Of a stretch of 64,000 bases of DNA, positions 1 through 9,905 are shown piece by piece. Location of the stretch: positions 62,001 through 126,000 of the forward strand of contig NZ_JAPDPD010000001.1 of assembly GCF_026283965.1 (NCBI RefSeq), in the 5' to 3' direction. The notes beneath the pieces are model-generated. The model had not been told where the DNA came from. It made no database searches and was given only the letters and a program-made list of their open reading frames with translations. Origin of the DNA: Dyella subtropica (GTDB lineage: Bacteria; Pseudomonadota; Gammaproteobacteria; Xanthomonadales; Rhodanobacteraceae). Made by a program: the position numbers and the translations under genes. Position 1 is the first letter of the stretch, and the number at the start of each line of letters is the position of its first letter.

Positions 1-1491
1 CGCGCCGCGCTCACTGCCGAACGCTTCCTCGCCAACCCCTTCGGCGAACCGGGCAGCCGCATGTATCGCACCGGCGATCTGGCGCGCTGGCGCGACGACG
101 GTCAGCTCGACTTTGTCGGCCGCAGCGATCAGCAGTTGAAGATCCGCGGCTTCCGCGTCGAACCGGGCGAGATCGCAGCGGTGCTGCAGCGTCTGCCGGG
201 CGTCGCCCAGGCCGCGGTCATCGCACGCGAAGATCGCAGCGGTCACAAGCAGCTGGTCGCCTATGTCGTCGCGGAATCGGAGCAGACCGCCGATCCAGCG
301 GCCTGGCGTTACACGCTTGCCACGCAGCTGCCGGACTACATGCTACCCACGGCGATCGTGGTCTTGCCCGAACTCCCGCTCACCGCCAACGGCAAACTCG
401 ACCACAAGGCGCTGCCCGCGCCGGATGTCGTCTCGCGCAGCAGCCGGGCGCCACGCACGCCGCAGGAAGAAACCCTTGCCGGTTTGTTCGCCGAGGCCTT
501 GGGTTGGGAGCGGGTCGGCATCGACGACAGCTTTTTCGATCTCGGCGGCGACTCGCTGCGCGCGCTGCGGCTGATCAGCCGCATCACCGCCACCTTGGGC
601 GCCAAGGTGCCGATTCGCGTGCTGTACGAGTCGCCGACTGTGGCTGAACTGGCCGCGTCATTGGGCCGCTTCGGCGCATCGCGTCACTTGAAGACGCTGC
701 TGCCACTGCGTGTCAGTGGCTCGCGCCCGCCGCTGTTCTGCCTGCCGCCCGCCGGCAACCTGTCGTGGTGCTACGCCGGCTTGGTCAGCCATATCGACGC
801 CAGCTGCCCGATCTACGGACTGCACGCGCCGGAGCTGGACCAGCTACAGGGCGAAGAGACCACGCTCGAGGACATCGCGTCGTACCACCTCGAGCAGATT
901 CGCCGAGTGCAGCCGCAGGGGCCCTATCGGCTGCTCGGTTGGTCGATAGGTGGCCTGATGGCGCATGCGATCGCCACCCGCTTGCAAGCCGCCGGCGAAC
1001 AGGTCGCGCTGCTTGCGCTGATCGACGCTTATCCGCGACCTATCGCTCCACCGGAGTCGGCGATGGCCGCGGTGCAGGTGCAGGCGCTCGAACAGGCGGC
1101 GCTCGCCAATATTCTCGCCAGCTTCGGCGTAGACGCCCCGCCCTCATCCGAGCAGAGTATGGACCCTCAGCTGCTGCAGCGCCTGCGTGCGGAGGGCAGC
1201 CTGTCGGACGGCGATGCGCAAACCATCGCCCACATGCTGCAATCGCTCGAACACAGCGTCGATCTGGCGCGCACGTTCCAGCCGCAGCCGTATCAGGGAG
1301 ATGTGTTGTTCTTCCGCGCCGCCATCGTGCCCGAGCCGCTGTCGCCGCCGTCGGTGAACGCGTGGGCGTCGCATGTCAGCGGCGATATCGAAGTCCACGA
1401 CATCCATGCCGACCACTACGGCATGCTCGACCCACACGCACGCGCACCGATCGGCCGCGTACTGAACGAGCGGCTGACTGTGCGCACGTAG
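1..1491 (+). CDS. Nonribosomal peptide synthetase, C-terminal part (A-PCP-TE), cut by the window start
   Basis: The frame is open from base 1, so the gene starts outside the window. The visible 496 residues begin in the late adenylation domain ([10 protein letters not shown] and [19 protein letters not shown], then the catalytic-lysine loop [10 protein letters not shown]). A carrier domain follows with [10 protein letters not shown], whose serine is residue 185 of the fragment and would carry phosphopantetheine. The last ~260 residues are a type I thioesterase: GWSIGG has its nucleophile at residue 315, LIDAYP carries the candidate aspartate and HADHYGML the candidate histidine. The TE shows this is the last module of the assembly line, releasing the peptide by hydrolysis or cyclisation. 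Substrate specificity cannot be read because the A-domain pocket lies outside. The downstream CmlA-like gene probably modifies an amino acid held on this enzyme. Confidence 0.95.
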   Translation, partial: RAALTAERFLANPFGEPGSRMYRTGDLARWRDDGQLDFVGRSDQQLKIRGFRVEPGEIAAVLQRLPGVAQAAVIAREDRSGHKQLVAYVVAESEQTADPAAWRYTLATQLPDYMLPTAIVVLPELPLTANGKLDHKALPAPDVVSRSSRAPRTPQEETLAGLFAEALGWERVGIDDSFFDLGGDSLRALRLISRITATLGAKVPIRVLYESPTVAELAASLGRFGASRHLKTLLPLRVSGSRPPLFCLPPAGNLSWCYAGLVSHIDASCPIYGLHAPELDQLQGEETTLEDIASYHLEQIRRVQPQGPYRLLGWSIGGLMAHAIATRLQAAGEQVALLALIDAYPRPIAPPESAMAAVQVQALEQAALANILASFGVDAPPSSEQSMDPQLLQRLRAEGSLSDGDAQTIAHMLQSLEHSVDLARTFQPQPYQGDVLFFRAAIVPEPLSPPSVNAWASHVSGDIEVHDIHADHYGMLDPHARAPIGRVLNERLTVRT

Positions 1492-1566
1492 GTTGAGATT
1501 TGGACGAATGAAGACTCGAACGCCCACCCAACGATCACACACGCCCATCATCACTACGGAGAGTGC

Positions 1567-3174
1567 ATGAGCACCATCGACGCCACCGAAGAGGTCTTTC
1601 TCGCCAGCGACACCAAGATCGAGCCGCTCGCCTTCCGCTGGTACGCGTGGGGCCATCTGGTGTCACCGGTGCAGCAGGCGCTGAACCTGGCCTTCCGTCA
1701 CCTGCCGATGCTCAAGTCGTTCATTGCCAATCCCGGCGTGCACGAAGCGGCGTCGAAGAACCCGAAGATGCTAGGCGGTGCGTTTCTGGAGTTGAGTCAG
1801 CGCGACGTTGGCAACGTGCGCGCGCTGTTGCAGGACATCATGCAGCGCGGCGCCGGCCTGCTCGGTTTCGCCGAAGACCTGCTCAAGCTCGATCGCCAGC
1901 TGCATAAAAGCGAAAGCGGCTTCAGCCTCGACCACCTGTACGACAACCTGCCCGCCTCCCTGGCCGGTTTCGTCGAAGCAAGCTACGACTTGAACAACCA
2001 TCCGTCGCTGCGTGTGCTGGAGGAGTTGATCAGCCACGGCGAATTGCCGGTTGCCTCGGCGCAGGAAATCGCGTGGTCGCGCACCCGCGACCACGCGCGC
2101 AACTTCTTCATCAACACACCGCGCCTCGCATCGGAGGAGCGGATGATCATGCCCTTGCCGTTCGCCGATGAACGCTTCGACCTGATTTCGGCCAGCCGCA
2201 TTGCGCCCGTGCCCTTCCAGCACATGACCGATGCCCTGGGCATTCACGACGACGCCGAGCGTGCGCGCCTGCGCGGTTACTTCAGCACCACGCCACCGCC
2301 ACGCAACGCACCCGAGTACCACGGCGACGAAGTGCGCGTGCGCTACTTCGGCCACGCTTGCGTGTTGATCCAGAGCGCGGACGTCTCCGTGCTGGTCGAC
2401 CCGTTCCTGACCTGGGACCACGACGACGGCGAAGGCCGCCTGACCTTCCACGACCTGCCCGACCGCATCGACTACGTGTTCCTCACCCACAATCACCAGG
2501 ACCACTTCAGCGTCGAAGTGCTGCTGCAACTGCGCAACCGCATCGGCACGATCCTGGTGCCACGCAACAACCCGCACAGCCTCGCCGACCCGTCGATGAA
2601 GCTGGCCCTGCGCAGCATCGGCCACGCCAACGTGCAGGTGATGGACCCGATGGACCGCATCCAGCTGCCCGGCGGCTGGATCACCAGCCTGCCCTTCTAC
2701 GGCGAACATGCCGACTTGAGCATTGCCAGCAAACACGGCCTGTGCGTGGAACTGAAAGGCCGCAAGTTTCTGTTCCTGGCCGACTCCGATTGCAAGGACC
2801 GCATGCTGTACCGGCGTATCGCCCAACAGCTCGGCCGCGTGGATCACCTGTTCATCGGCATGGAATGCGACGGCGCCCCGCTGAGCTGGCTGTACGGCCC
2901 GTACCTGAGCAACCCGATCAACCGTAAAGACGACGACTCGCGCCGCCTGTCCGGTTCCAACAGCGAACACGCATGGATGATCGTCGAGGAATTCAAGTGC
3001 AAACAGGCTTACGTCTACGCCATGGGGCAGGAACCCTGGCTACGCTTCGTCGCCGGCTTGCAATACACCCCCGAAAGCAAACAGATCGTCGAATCCGATC
3101 GGTTCGTCGCCCGCTGTCGCGAGGCGGGGCTTGAGGCCGAACGATTGTATGGGTGTCGGACGATGATCTTTTGA
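1567..3174 (+). CDS. CmlA-type diiron beta-hydroxylase of NRPS-bound amino acids (MBL fold)
   Basis: This 535-residue protein has an N-terminal domain of about 240 residues and a C-terminal metallo-beta-lactamase fold. The metal motif THNHQDH gives H308, H310, D312 and H313; E380 (YGEHADL) and D406 (FLADSDCKD) follow. The length and the ligand spacing match chloramphenicol-pathway CmlA (about 532 residues; ligands I recall as H305, H307, D309, H310, E377, D403) with a constant +3 offset. CmlA uses a diiron-oxygen cluster to beta-hydroxylate an amino acid while it is thioester-bound to an NRPS carrier domain. The start is preceded by GGAG, and the gene lies 75 bases after an NRPS in the same direction, which suits that role. 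An ordinary MBL hydrolase is the alternative, but the long N-terminal domain argues against it. Substrate unknown. Confidence 0.8.
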   Translation: MSTIDATEEVFLASDTKIEPLAFRWYAWGHLVSPVQQALNLAFRHLPMLKSFIANPGVHEAASKNPKMLGGAFLELSQRDVGNVRALLQDIMQRGAGLLGFAEDLLKLDRQLHKSESGFSLDHLYDNLPASLAGFVEASYDLNNHPSLRVLEELISHGELPVASAQEIAWSRTRDHARNFFINTPRLASEERMIMPLPFADERFDLISASRIAPVPFQHMTDALGIHDDAERARLRGYFSTTPPPRNAPEYHGDEVRVRYFGHACVLIQSADVSVLVDPFLTWDHDDGEGRLTFHDLPDRIDYVFLTHNHQDHFSVEVLLQLRNRIGTILVPRNNPHSLADPSMKLALRSIGHANVQVMDPMDRIQLPGGWITSLPFYGEHADLSIASKHGLCVELKGRKFLFLADSDCKDRMLYRRIAQQLGRVDHLFIGMECDGAPLSWLYGPYLSNPINRKDDDSRRLSGSNSEHAWMIVEEFKCKQAYVYAMGQEPWLRFVAGLQYTPESKQIVESDRFVARCREAGLEAERLYGCRTMIF

Positions 3175-3245
3175 TAGGAACGGGAATACCCAGGCTGGGA
3201 TGAACAAAATGAATCCCAGCGTCCTGCCCTACCGCAACCACGTGA

Positions 3246-3275
3246 CCGAAAAACCCCGCCGGAGCGGGGTTTGGG
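3246..3275 (-). terminator. Rho-independent terminator after the toxin-antitoxin pair
   Basis: The arms AAACCCCGC and GCGGGGTTT flank a CGGA loop. On the minus strand the stem is followed by a run of five T, which ends the antitoxin transcript about 35 bases after its stop codon. On the plus strand the T tract is short, so termination of the CmlA-like gene here is possible but weaker. Confidence 0.75.
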
Positions 3276-3307
3276 TCTCTTCCATGCGTTTGACGTTCAT
3301 GACTGGA

Positions 3308-3598
3308 TCAGTCCGCCAACGCGGCCAACACATGTTCCGGGTCGTTTTTAATGGCCTTGAGCAGGGCTTTGGCCGGCCCGGTAGGAACGCGGCGTCCCTG
3401 TTCCCAGTTACGCAGTGTGCTGACTTCGACCTGCATGAGAAACGCGAACTTCGGTTGTGACAGGCCAATCTTCGTTCTGATTTCCTTGATGTCTTCGGGC
3501 TCGATATAGAACTCGCGCGAAGGTGCACGATCACCACGCGTGATTTCGCCCATTTGCTCCACACTCTTCAACAGTTTGTTAAAGAGATCATTCTTCAT
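3308..3598 (-). CDS. NadS-family / XRE helix-turn-helix antitoxin
   Basis: This 96-residue protein has a basic N-terminal segment and a Cro/CI-type helix-turn-helix in the second half (IGLSQPKFAFLMQVEVSTLRNWEQGRR split across residues ~44-70, with the typical SQ..FA..M.VS..TLR.WEQG pattern). Such proteins bind and neutralise a RelE/HigB-type RNase toxin and repress their own promoter. It lies 55 bases after the toxin gene on the same strand, the toxin-first order usual for HigBA/NadS-type pairs. The function is inferred from family and context; a lone transcriptional regulator is the alternative. Confidence 0.8.
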   Translation of the reverse strand: MKNDLFNKLLKSVEQMGEITRGDRAPSREFYIEPEDIKEIRTKIGLSQPKFAFLMQVEVSTLRNWEQGRRVPTGPAKALLKAIKNDPEHVLAALAD

Positions 3599-3653
3599 AT
3601 GTGCAACCCTGCCTTTCCCGGGTAGGTACGGGATTCGTCTCGATACCTGGACA

Positions 3654-3968
3654 TCAATCCCAGGTATCGATGAGTTTCTTCAATGTCTTTTTCTGGTCTT
3701 CCGTCAGGTCTTTTATCGCACCTTTCTCGTAGATCAGTAGCATTCTCAGTTGATGAAGCGCATCGGCGTGGTAGTAAATGATTCGCGTGCCTCCGCGCTT
3801 TCCCTTGCCGTGCGACTTCCAGCGAACCTTTCGTAGACCGCCTGTGCCTTGAATTACGTCGCCTGCTTTCGGGTTCCTCGCGAGGAAGCGTTGCAATTGA
3901 GCGTACTCATCGTCGTCCATCAAGTCGGTGACAAGCTGAGTGAAGATCTCAGTTTCGATGATCACCAT
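3654..3968 (-). CDS. RelE/HigB-like toxin
   Basis: The product is 104 residues when started at MVIIETEIF. This ATG has GGAG six bases upstream, whereas the longer open frame would begin inside the promoter region. The core GGLRKVRWKSHGKGKRGGTRIIYYHADALHQLRMLLIYEKG is the RelE/ParE fold signature: a basic strand, then a hydrophobic strand ending in YEKG (positions ~43-85). Members of the family are ribosome-dependent mRNA interferases held inactive by the adjacent antitoxin. The downstream HTH gene completes a type II toxin-antitoxin operon. Activity is inferred, but no obvious truncation is seen. Confidence 0.8.
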   Translation of the reverse strand: MVIIETEIFTQLVTDLMDDDEYAQLQRFLARNPKAGDVIQGTGGLRKVRWKSHGKGKRGGTRIIYYHADALHQLRMLLIYEKGAIKDLTEDQKKTLKKLIDTWD

Positions 3969-4002
3969 GGGAGCTCCGTCCCTCCTCTTCTTTTCCGACG
4001 AC

Positions 4003-4046
4003 AGCGTACTGCGCCACTGACGCATGCGTCAATGGCGTATAACGCC
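4003..4046 (-). promoter_or_regulatory. Candidate promoter and operator palindromes of the toxin-antitoxin operon
   Basis: On the minus strand TTGACG (4027-4032) lies 18 bases from TACGCT (4003-4008), a plausible -35/-10 pair ending about 35 bases before the toxin start. A perfect 14-bp palindrome TGACGCATGCGTCA (4018-4031) overlaps the -35 box. A second inverted repeat, GGCGT-ata-ACGCC (4034-4046), sits next to it and touches the stop codon of the upstream gene. Autorepression by the antitoxin at these sites is inferred. Confidence 0.5.
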
Positions 4047-4709
4047 TTATGTCAGATGACGATGGCGATACATGGCGTAAGCCATGCCGACCAGTCCTGT
4101 CAGCACAGCGGGAATCAGTAGCGTGCGCTCGGCCAGCACACCGAACACCAGTGCGCCCACCACGCTACCGGCAAGGAAACTGCCGGCCACCACCAGGCAG
4201 ACATGGATACGCAACATGTCCACCTCCAGCCCGCGCATGCGCTGACCGAGGTAGATGCCCAGGTCGGTGAAGATCCCCGAGAGGTGTGTGGTGCGGAACG
4301 TCGTGCCGCTATACGTGCTGGCCATGGCGTTCTGCAGGCCGCAGGCCACGGAGGCGAAATACAGGCCGATATCGTTGCCGTTGTGGATCAACGGCACGGC
4401 GGCGAACAGCAAGGCCGACTCCACCATCAACGCGACGCCATAACGGCGTCCGAGCTTCAAGGTGTGCTGCTGCACGATGAAGCCGCTTAGCACTGCGCCA
4501 ACCAGAAAGGCGACGATCGCCAGCGCCCAGTGCAGCATCTCGCCGTGGTCACCCTCGGCGATCGCAGCACCCAGCAACGTGGTGGTGCCGGTGAGGTGGG
4601 TAATCGCCTGATGGCGAAAACCCATGAAGCCGACTGCGTTGATCATGCCGGCAATGAAGGCCAGCAGGCCTCCGCCGATCCATGCCCAGCGCGGCAGTTG
4701 GCGCAGCAC
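4047..4709 (-). CDS. YoaK/DUF1275-family membrane protein
   Basis: A 220-residue hydrophobic protein with about six membrane segments, for example GGGLLAFIAGMINAVGFMGF near the N-terminus and WALAIVAFLVGAVLSGFIV near residue 65. Family hallmarks are HLTGTTT in the first loop and the GLQNAMAS...FRTTHLSGIFTDLG stretch around residues 122-152. DUF1275 proteins are inner-membrane proteins of unknown biochemical role. The start is a GTG only 9 bases after the lolA stop, so it is probably co-transcribed with lolA and perhaps ftsK. In many gammaproteobacteria lolA is followed by rarA; here this gene takes that place. Confidence 0.85.
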   Translation of the reverse strand: MLRQLPRWAWIGGGLLAFIAGMINAVGFMGFRHQAITHLTGTTTLLGAAIAEGDHGEMLHWALAIVAFLVGAVLSGFIVQQHTLKLGRRYGVALMVESALLFAAVPLIHNGNDIGLYFASVACGLQNAMASTYSGTTFRTTHLSGIFTDLGIYLGQRMRGLEVDMLRIHVCLVVAGSFLAGSVVGALVFGVLAERTLLIPAVLTGLVGMAYAMYRHRHLT

Positions 4710-4718
4710 GGCGGCGAA

Positions 4719-5378
4719 TCAGTCCTTGATCGGCTGGGTGGTGATGACCGGTGCGTCGCCGATCACGTCGGCGCCCTTCGGCGGCACGAAGTTGAAGGTG
4801 GCCGGCGGAATCGATGTGTTGCGCTGCCAGCCGGAGAAACGGATGTCGGTGACGGCGCCGAGCTGGTCGCGGAAGGTCATGCGCGCCAGACCGTTGGCGT
4901 CGAAACCAAGGTCCGCATAATCGAACTGCGGGTCCTTGCCGGTGGAGGTGAGGCGCAGCCAGGCCAGGCCATCGTGCTCACCCTGCTCCACCACTTTGAA
5001 GTCGTGGTCCATCTGCTTGAGGTCGGTCAGCACGGTCAGCGGACTGTGCGCTTCTTCGGTGCTCTGCACGCGCACCGTCACCTGCTCCAGGTCGGGGTCA
5101 TACAACCACACGCGGCTACCGTCGGCGACGATGGTCTGCTTATACGGCGCGGTGGTGTCCCAGCGGAACTGGCGCGGCGCTTCCAGCGCCAGCGTGCCGG
5201 AGCTGCTCTTGCCGGCGCGGCCAGTGGCATCGGTCAGCGTCTGGGTGAACTTGCCGGTGAGCGAATGCAGACCGGTGGCGAAGGCGTCGAGGCGCGTGCG
5301 GGCTGGGCCGGTGGCAGCCTGGGCGGTGGCGCACAGCGACAGCGCGACGGCGGCGGTGAAAGCGATGAAGCGGTTCAT
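4719..5378 (-). CDS. lolA: Outer-membrane lipoprotein carrier protein LolA
   Basis: LolA is the periplasmic chaperone that takes lipoproteins from LolCDE to the outer-membrane receptor LolB. The 219-residue product starts at MNRFIAFTAAVALSLCATAQAA, a clear Sec signal peptide cleaved near residue 22. The ATG is preceded by AGGGAA, so the longer upstream open frame is not used. The mature part has the LolA pattern: SLTGKFTQTLTDATG, then RQFRWDTTAPYKQTIVADGSRVWLYDPDLEQV, and a late beta-sheet ending at FNFVPPKGADVI. It follows ftsK on the same strand after a 246-base gap filled by a CT-rich repeat, the usual gammaproteobacterial neighbourhood. Confidence 0.95.
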   Translation of the reverse strand: MNRFIAFTAAVALSLCATAQAATGPARTRLDAFATGLHSLTGKFTQTLTDATGRAGKSSSGTLALEAPRQFRWDTTAPYKQTIVADGSRVWLYDPDLEQVTVRVQSTEEAHSPLTVLTDLKQMDHDFKVVEQGEHDGLAWLRLTSTGKDPQFDYADLGFDANGLARMTFRDQLGAVTDIRFSGWQRNTSIPPATFNFVPPKGADVIGDAPVITTQPIKD

Positions 5379-5454
5379 GGGGTTCCCTGTTTTGTATCCG
5401 CGATGGTGGCGAAGTTTGCGCGGGGGTCGCTTAATGGATGGCTGTGATGTAGCG

Positions 5455-5605
5455 GTGTCGCAAGGGCTTACCCCTCCCCAGCCCTCCCCTGCAAGCAAGG
5501 GAGGGAGCACGGCGTCGCAAGCTTTTAGCCCCTCCCCTTGCTTGCGACGCGAAGCCAGTCCCGTGGGACAGGGGGAGGCTGGCAGGGGGTAGGCCCTTGC
5601 CTAAA
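5455..5605. repeat. CT-rich palindromic repeat, family C (copy C3)
   Basis: The ftsK-lolA gap contains inverted CT/AG-rich arms (CCCTCCCCAGCCCTCCCCTG and AGGGGGAGGCTGGCAGGGGG) and an internal pair GTCGCAAGC/GCTTGCGAC. It ends with CTCTCCGAAAC, which also occurs in the centre of the better preserved copy at 41932-42120. No gene is seen here. It probably folds as a long hairpin in the ftsK-lolA mRNA and may attenuate read-through. Confidence 0.7.
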
Positions 5606-5624
5606 CCTCTCTCCGAAACAAACC

Positions 5625-7952
5625 TCAATTCTTCGGCGGCGGCGGTGCCAGCACTTCCCGATTGCCGTTGTGCTGAGGCGCACTCACCACCCCATCCTGC
5701 TCCATCTGTTCAATCAGCCGCGCCGCGCGGTTGTAGCCGATGCGCAAATGACGCTGCACGCCAGAGATCGATGCGCGGCGCGACTCGGTAACAATGCGGA
5801 CTGCCTTGTCGTATAGCTGCGCCTCGGCATCGCCGCCTTCTTCGCCGTCCTGCGGCAAACCGGCGTCGTTGATGAACTTGCCGTCGCTAGTGGCCTGCAC
5901 CTCTTCCAGCACGCCTTCGATGTATTGCGGCGAACCCTGGGCCTTGAGCCAGTTCACCACGTTATGCACCTCATGGTCGTCCACAAAAGCGCCGTGCACG
6001 CGCTCCGGCGTGGCGGTGCCGGGCGGCAGGTACAGCATGTCGCCGTGGCCGAGCAGGGTTTCCGCACCGCTCTGGTCGAGGATCGTGCGCGAGTCGATCT
6101 TGCTGGACACCTGGAACGCGATACGTGTCGGGATGTTGGCTTTGATCAGACCGGTGATCACGTCCACCGACGGACGCTGCGTCGCCAGCACCAGATGCAC
6201 GCCAGCGGCGCGCGCCTTCTGCGCCAGGCGGGCGATCAGTTCTTCGACCTTCTTGCCGACGATCATCATCATGTCGGCGAATTCGTCGATGATGACCACG
6301 ATGTACGGCAGCGGCTCCAGCGGTTCGGCCGCCAGGTTCGGCATCTCGGGGTTCGGGCGGAACAACGGATCCAGCAGCGGCTGGCCGGCGTTCTCGGCGT
6401 CGCGCACCTTCTTGTTGAAACCGGCCAGGTTGCGCACGCCCACTGCAGCCATCAGCTTGTAGCGGCGCTCCATCTCGGCGACGCACCAGCGCAATGCGTT
6501 GGCGGCCTCCTTCATGTCAGTGACCACCGGCGCCAGCAGATGCGGGATGCCCTCGTAGACCGAGAGTTCCAGCATCTTCGGGTCGATCATGATCATGCGT
6601 ACGTCTTTCGCGCTGGACTTGTACAGCAGGCTCAGCACCATCGCGTTGACCGCGACGGACTTGCCCGAGCCGGTGGTACCGGCCACCAGCAAGTGCGGCA
6701 TCTTGGCGAGATCGGCCACGGACGGACGCCCGGCGATGTCCTTGCCCAGCGCCAGCGCCAGCGGCGACTTCAGCTGGTCGTATTTGTCGGAACGCAGAAT
6801 CTCGGAGAGATAGACGATCTGCTTCTTGGTATTGGGGATTTCCAGGCCGATCACGTTCTTGCCGGGGATCACGTCGACCACGCGCACGCTGACCACGGAC
6901 AGGCCGCGCGCAATGTCCTTGTCCAGGCTCGACACCTGCGAACCACGCACACCGGCGGCCGGCTCCAGCTCGAAGCGGGTGATGACCGGGCCTGGATAGA
7001 CGCCGACCACCTTGGCTTCGATCTTGAAGTCCTTGAGCTTCAGCTCGACCTGGCGCGACAACACCTCGAGCGTTTCTTCGGAGTAGCCCGGCCCCTGCGG
7101 CGACGCTTCGTCCAGCAGCGACAGCGGCGGCAGTTCGCCCGGCGAGGAGGCACCGGTGAACAGCGGGATCTGCGTCTCGACCTTGGCGCGCTCGCTCTTC
7201 ACCACCGGCGGCGGTGGCGCCTCGATACGCACCGGTTCGCGCTTGGCTTGCTTGATCGCATCGGTCTTCTTGACCACCTCGCGCTCGGCACGCGCCTGGC
7301 GCGCGGCCAGCACTTCCGGTGCCTGGCGCAGCTTGCCGCCGAACCAGTGGCCGAGCTTCAGCACGCCCTGCCCGGTCAGGTCCATCAATTTGAACCACGA
7401 CAAGCCGGTGGCCAGCGTCACCGCCACCAGGAAGGTTGCCAGCAACAGCAACGGCGCACCCTTGTCGCCAAACGCATGCAGCAGGCCACTGCCCACCCAC
7501 ATGCCGATGATGCCGCCCACGCCCTGGGGCAGGATCGGCTCATCATGAAAATTGAGATACAGCAGCGCCGGTGCCGTGATGAAGAAGAACACGAAACCGA
7601 TCAGCCGCAGCGACGGCTCCCACGGCTGCACGGTACGTATGCCGCGATGGCGCAGCACTTGCACGCCCAGGATCAGCAGCAGCAACGGAAAACAGTAAGA
7701 GACCAGCCCGAAGATGTAGCGCAGCAAGTTGGCGATGTTCGCGCCCACTTCGCCGCCGAAGTTGCGCGCATGCTCCACTGTGCTGGCATGGCCCCAGCTG
7801 GGGTCCTGATCGTTGTAGCTGAACAGGCAAACCAGCAGGTACAGGGCGAGCGGCAGCAACAGCAACGCGCCCGCTTCACGCAGACGGCGCTTCAGCTCCT
7901 CGCTGAGGCCACTGCGTTCTTTTTCTTTCTTGACATTCGCGCTACGCGCCAC
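5625..7952 (-). CDS. ftsK: DNA translocase FtsK
   Basis: FtsK pumps chromosome ends through the closing septum and activates XerCD at dif. The chosen start is a GTG at 7952 ([15 protein letters not shown]), because AAGGA lies five bases upstream; an ATG ten codons earlier lacks this. The 775-residue protein has four membrane segments in its first ~190 residues and a short linker of roughly 100 residues, far shorter than in E. coli. The motor domain carries Walker A GTTGSGKS, Walker [10 protein letters not shown] and [22 protein letters not shown]. The C-terminal gamma winged helix ([28 protein letters not shown]) reads KOPS sites. It is divergent from trxB, as in related genomes. Confidence 0.97.
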   Translation of the reverse strand: MARSANVKKEKERSGLSEELKRRLREAGALLLLPLALYLLVCLFSYNDQDPSWGHASTVEHARNFGGEVGANIANLLRYIFGLVSYCFPLLLLILGVQVLRHRGIRTVQPWEPSLRLIGFVFFFITAPALLYLNFHDEPILPQGVGGIIGMWVGSGLLHAFGDKGAPLLLLATFLVAVTLATGLSWFKLMDLTGQGVLKLGHWFGGKLRQAPEVLAARQARAEREVVKKTDAIKQAKREPVRIEAPPPPVVKSERAKVETQIPLFTGASSPGELPPLSLLDEASPQGPGYSEETLEVLSRQVELKLKDFKIEAKVVGVYPGPVITRFELEPAAGVRGSQVSSLDKDIARGLSVVSVRVVDVIPGKNVIGLEIPNTKKQIVYLSEILRSDKYDQLKSPLALALGKDIAGRPSVADLAKMPHLLVAGTTGSGKSVAVNAMVLSLLYKSSAKDVRMIMIDPKMLELSVYEGIPHLLAPVVTDMKEAANALRWCVAEMERRYKLMAAVGVRNLAGFNKKVRDAENAGQPLLDPLFRPNPEMPNLAAEPLEPLPYIVVIIDEFADMMMIVGKKVEELIARLAQKARAAGVHLVLATQRPSVDVITGLIKANIPTRIAFQVSSKIDSRTILDQSGAETLLGHGDMLYLPPGTATPERVHGAFVDDHEVHNVVNWLKAQGSPQYIEGVLEEVQATSDGKFINDAGLPQDGEEGGDAEAQLYDKAVRIVTESRRASISGVQRHLRIGYNRAARLIEQMEQDGVVSAPQHNGNREVLAPPPPKN

Positions 7953-8211
7953 CGTATTCCTTTTCCTCGGGATAAAAACCAAACCTGCTTCTACTTCGTC
8001 GCAGGGGCAAAAGCCAGAACCCCGTGCTCACTCCCAGACATGCTTCGCGTTCACCCCTCGACGTGCTTCGTCAGGCGGCGCGGCGTGGTGGGCTGACTAT
8101 CCTCAAGGCATGCCCTTGAGCGCCGAATGAACCAGGCCGCCGTTGCCTGCGCCTTGAATCGGTCGCACGTCTTCCCCATGCTTGCGGATTCGGAGGCCTC
8201 ATCCCCGTGCC

Positions 8212-8240
8212 TTGAACCGGCATGAGGAAACAGCTGTAAG
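8212..8240 (+). promoter_or_regulatory. Candidate sigma-70 promoter for trxB
   Basis: TTGAAC (8212-8217) and TGTAAG (8235-8240) are separated by 17 bases, ending about 50 bases before the trxB start. The -10 match is only moderate. The rest of the 340-base ftsK-trxB divergent region shows no gene; it holds one imperfect stem-loop around CTCAAGG...CCCTTGAG at 8101-8119. Confidence 0.35.
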
Positions 8241-8271
8241 GGCCGGAGCGAATAACGAATCAAGCTGCTAG

Positions 8272-9254
<983 letters not shown>

Positions 9255-9255
<1 letters not shown>

Positions 9256-9905
9256 TGCACGCCACTCTTCATTACATCCATGACCCGCTGTGCGGCTGGT
9301 GCTATGCCGCCCAGCCGCTAGTGAGCGCGGCCGTCGAGAAATTCGGCGGCCGCCTGGCCTTGCAGTTGCACGGCGGCGGTCTGTTCGGCGAACCGCGCAC
9401 GTTGGATCCGCAGCTGGCCGAGCACATCGTGCATTCTGATCAGCGCATCGGCCAGCTCAGCGGCCAGCCGTTCGGCAAGGCTTATCTGGAAGGCCTGCTG
9501 GCAGAGCAAGGCACCGTGCTGTACTCGCTGCCGCCGATCACCGCCGTGCTGGCGGCGGAGGCGATCGATGAGGCCAAGGCCTACCCCATGCTGGTGGCGA
9601 TCCAGAACGCGCATTACCAGCGCGGTCTGCGCGTGGTCGAAGCCGAGGTGCTGAGCGAGCTGGCCGAGGAGATTGGCCTGGACGGCACCCGCTTCGCCAC
9701 CGCCTTCGCCAAGGCGCAGAGCGCCCAGGTGATCGAGCATGTGCAGGCCAGCCGTCGCCTGCTGGAAGAAGTGGGCGGCCAAGGCTTCCCCACCCTCGTG
9801 CTGGAAGTGAATGGCAAACGGCAGGTGTTGGCGCACCACCACGACTACGGCAAACCGGACGCCTTCATCGAACGATTGGCCGCACGCCTGCCGGCGGTGC
9901 ATTAA
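9255..9905 (+). CDS. DsbA-family thioredoxin-fold oxidoreductase (FrnE-like)
   Basis: This 216-residue protein has a CGWC dithiol motif at C13-C16 right after the first strand (HATLHYIHDPLCGWCYA), an inserted helical domain, and the cis-proline loop GGQGFPTLVLEV near residue 180. That is the layout of cytoplasmic DsbA-like or FrnE-like oxidoreductases. There is no signal peptide, so it should act in the cytoplasm, consistent with being coupled to trxB by a one-base start/stop overlap. Its exact substrate is unknown. Its TAA stop codon lies inside the left terminal repeat of the palindromic element that follows. Confidence 0.85.

Noticed and set aside
1567-3174. Beta-lactamase or RNase Z/ElaC-type MBL hydrolase
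   Set aside because: The ~240-residue N-terminal domain, 535-residue length, ligand spacing and NRPS context fit CmlA much better.
5925-8096. Very long frames antisense to ftsK, recB, his genes and the adhesins
   Set aside because: They are high-GC shadow frames opposite clear genes, rich in H, R, Q and A and without domain motifs.
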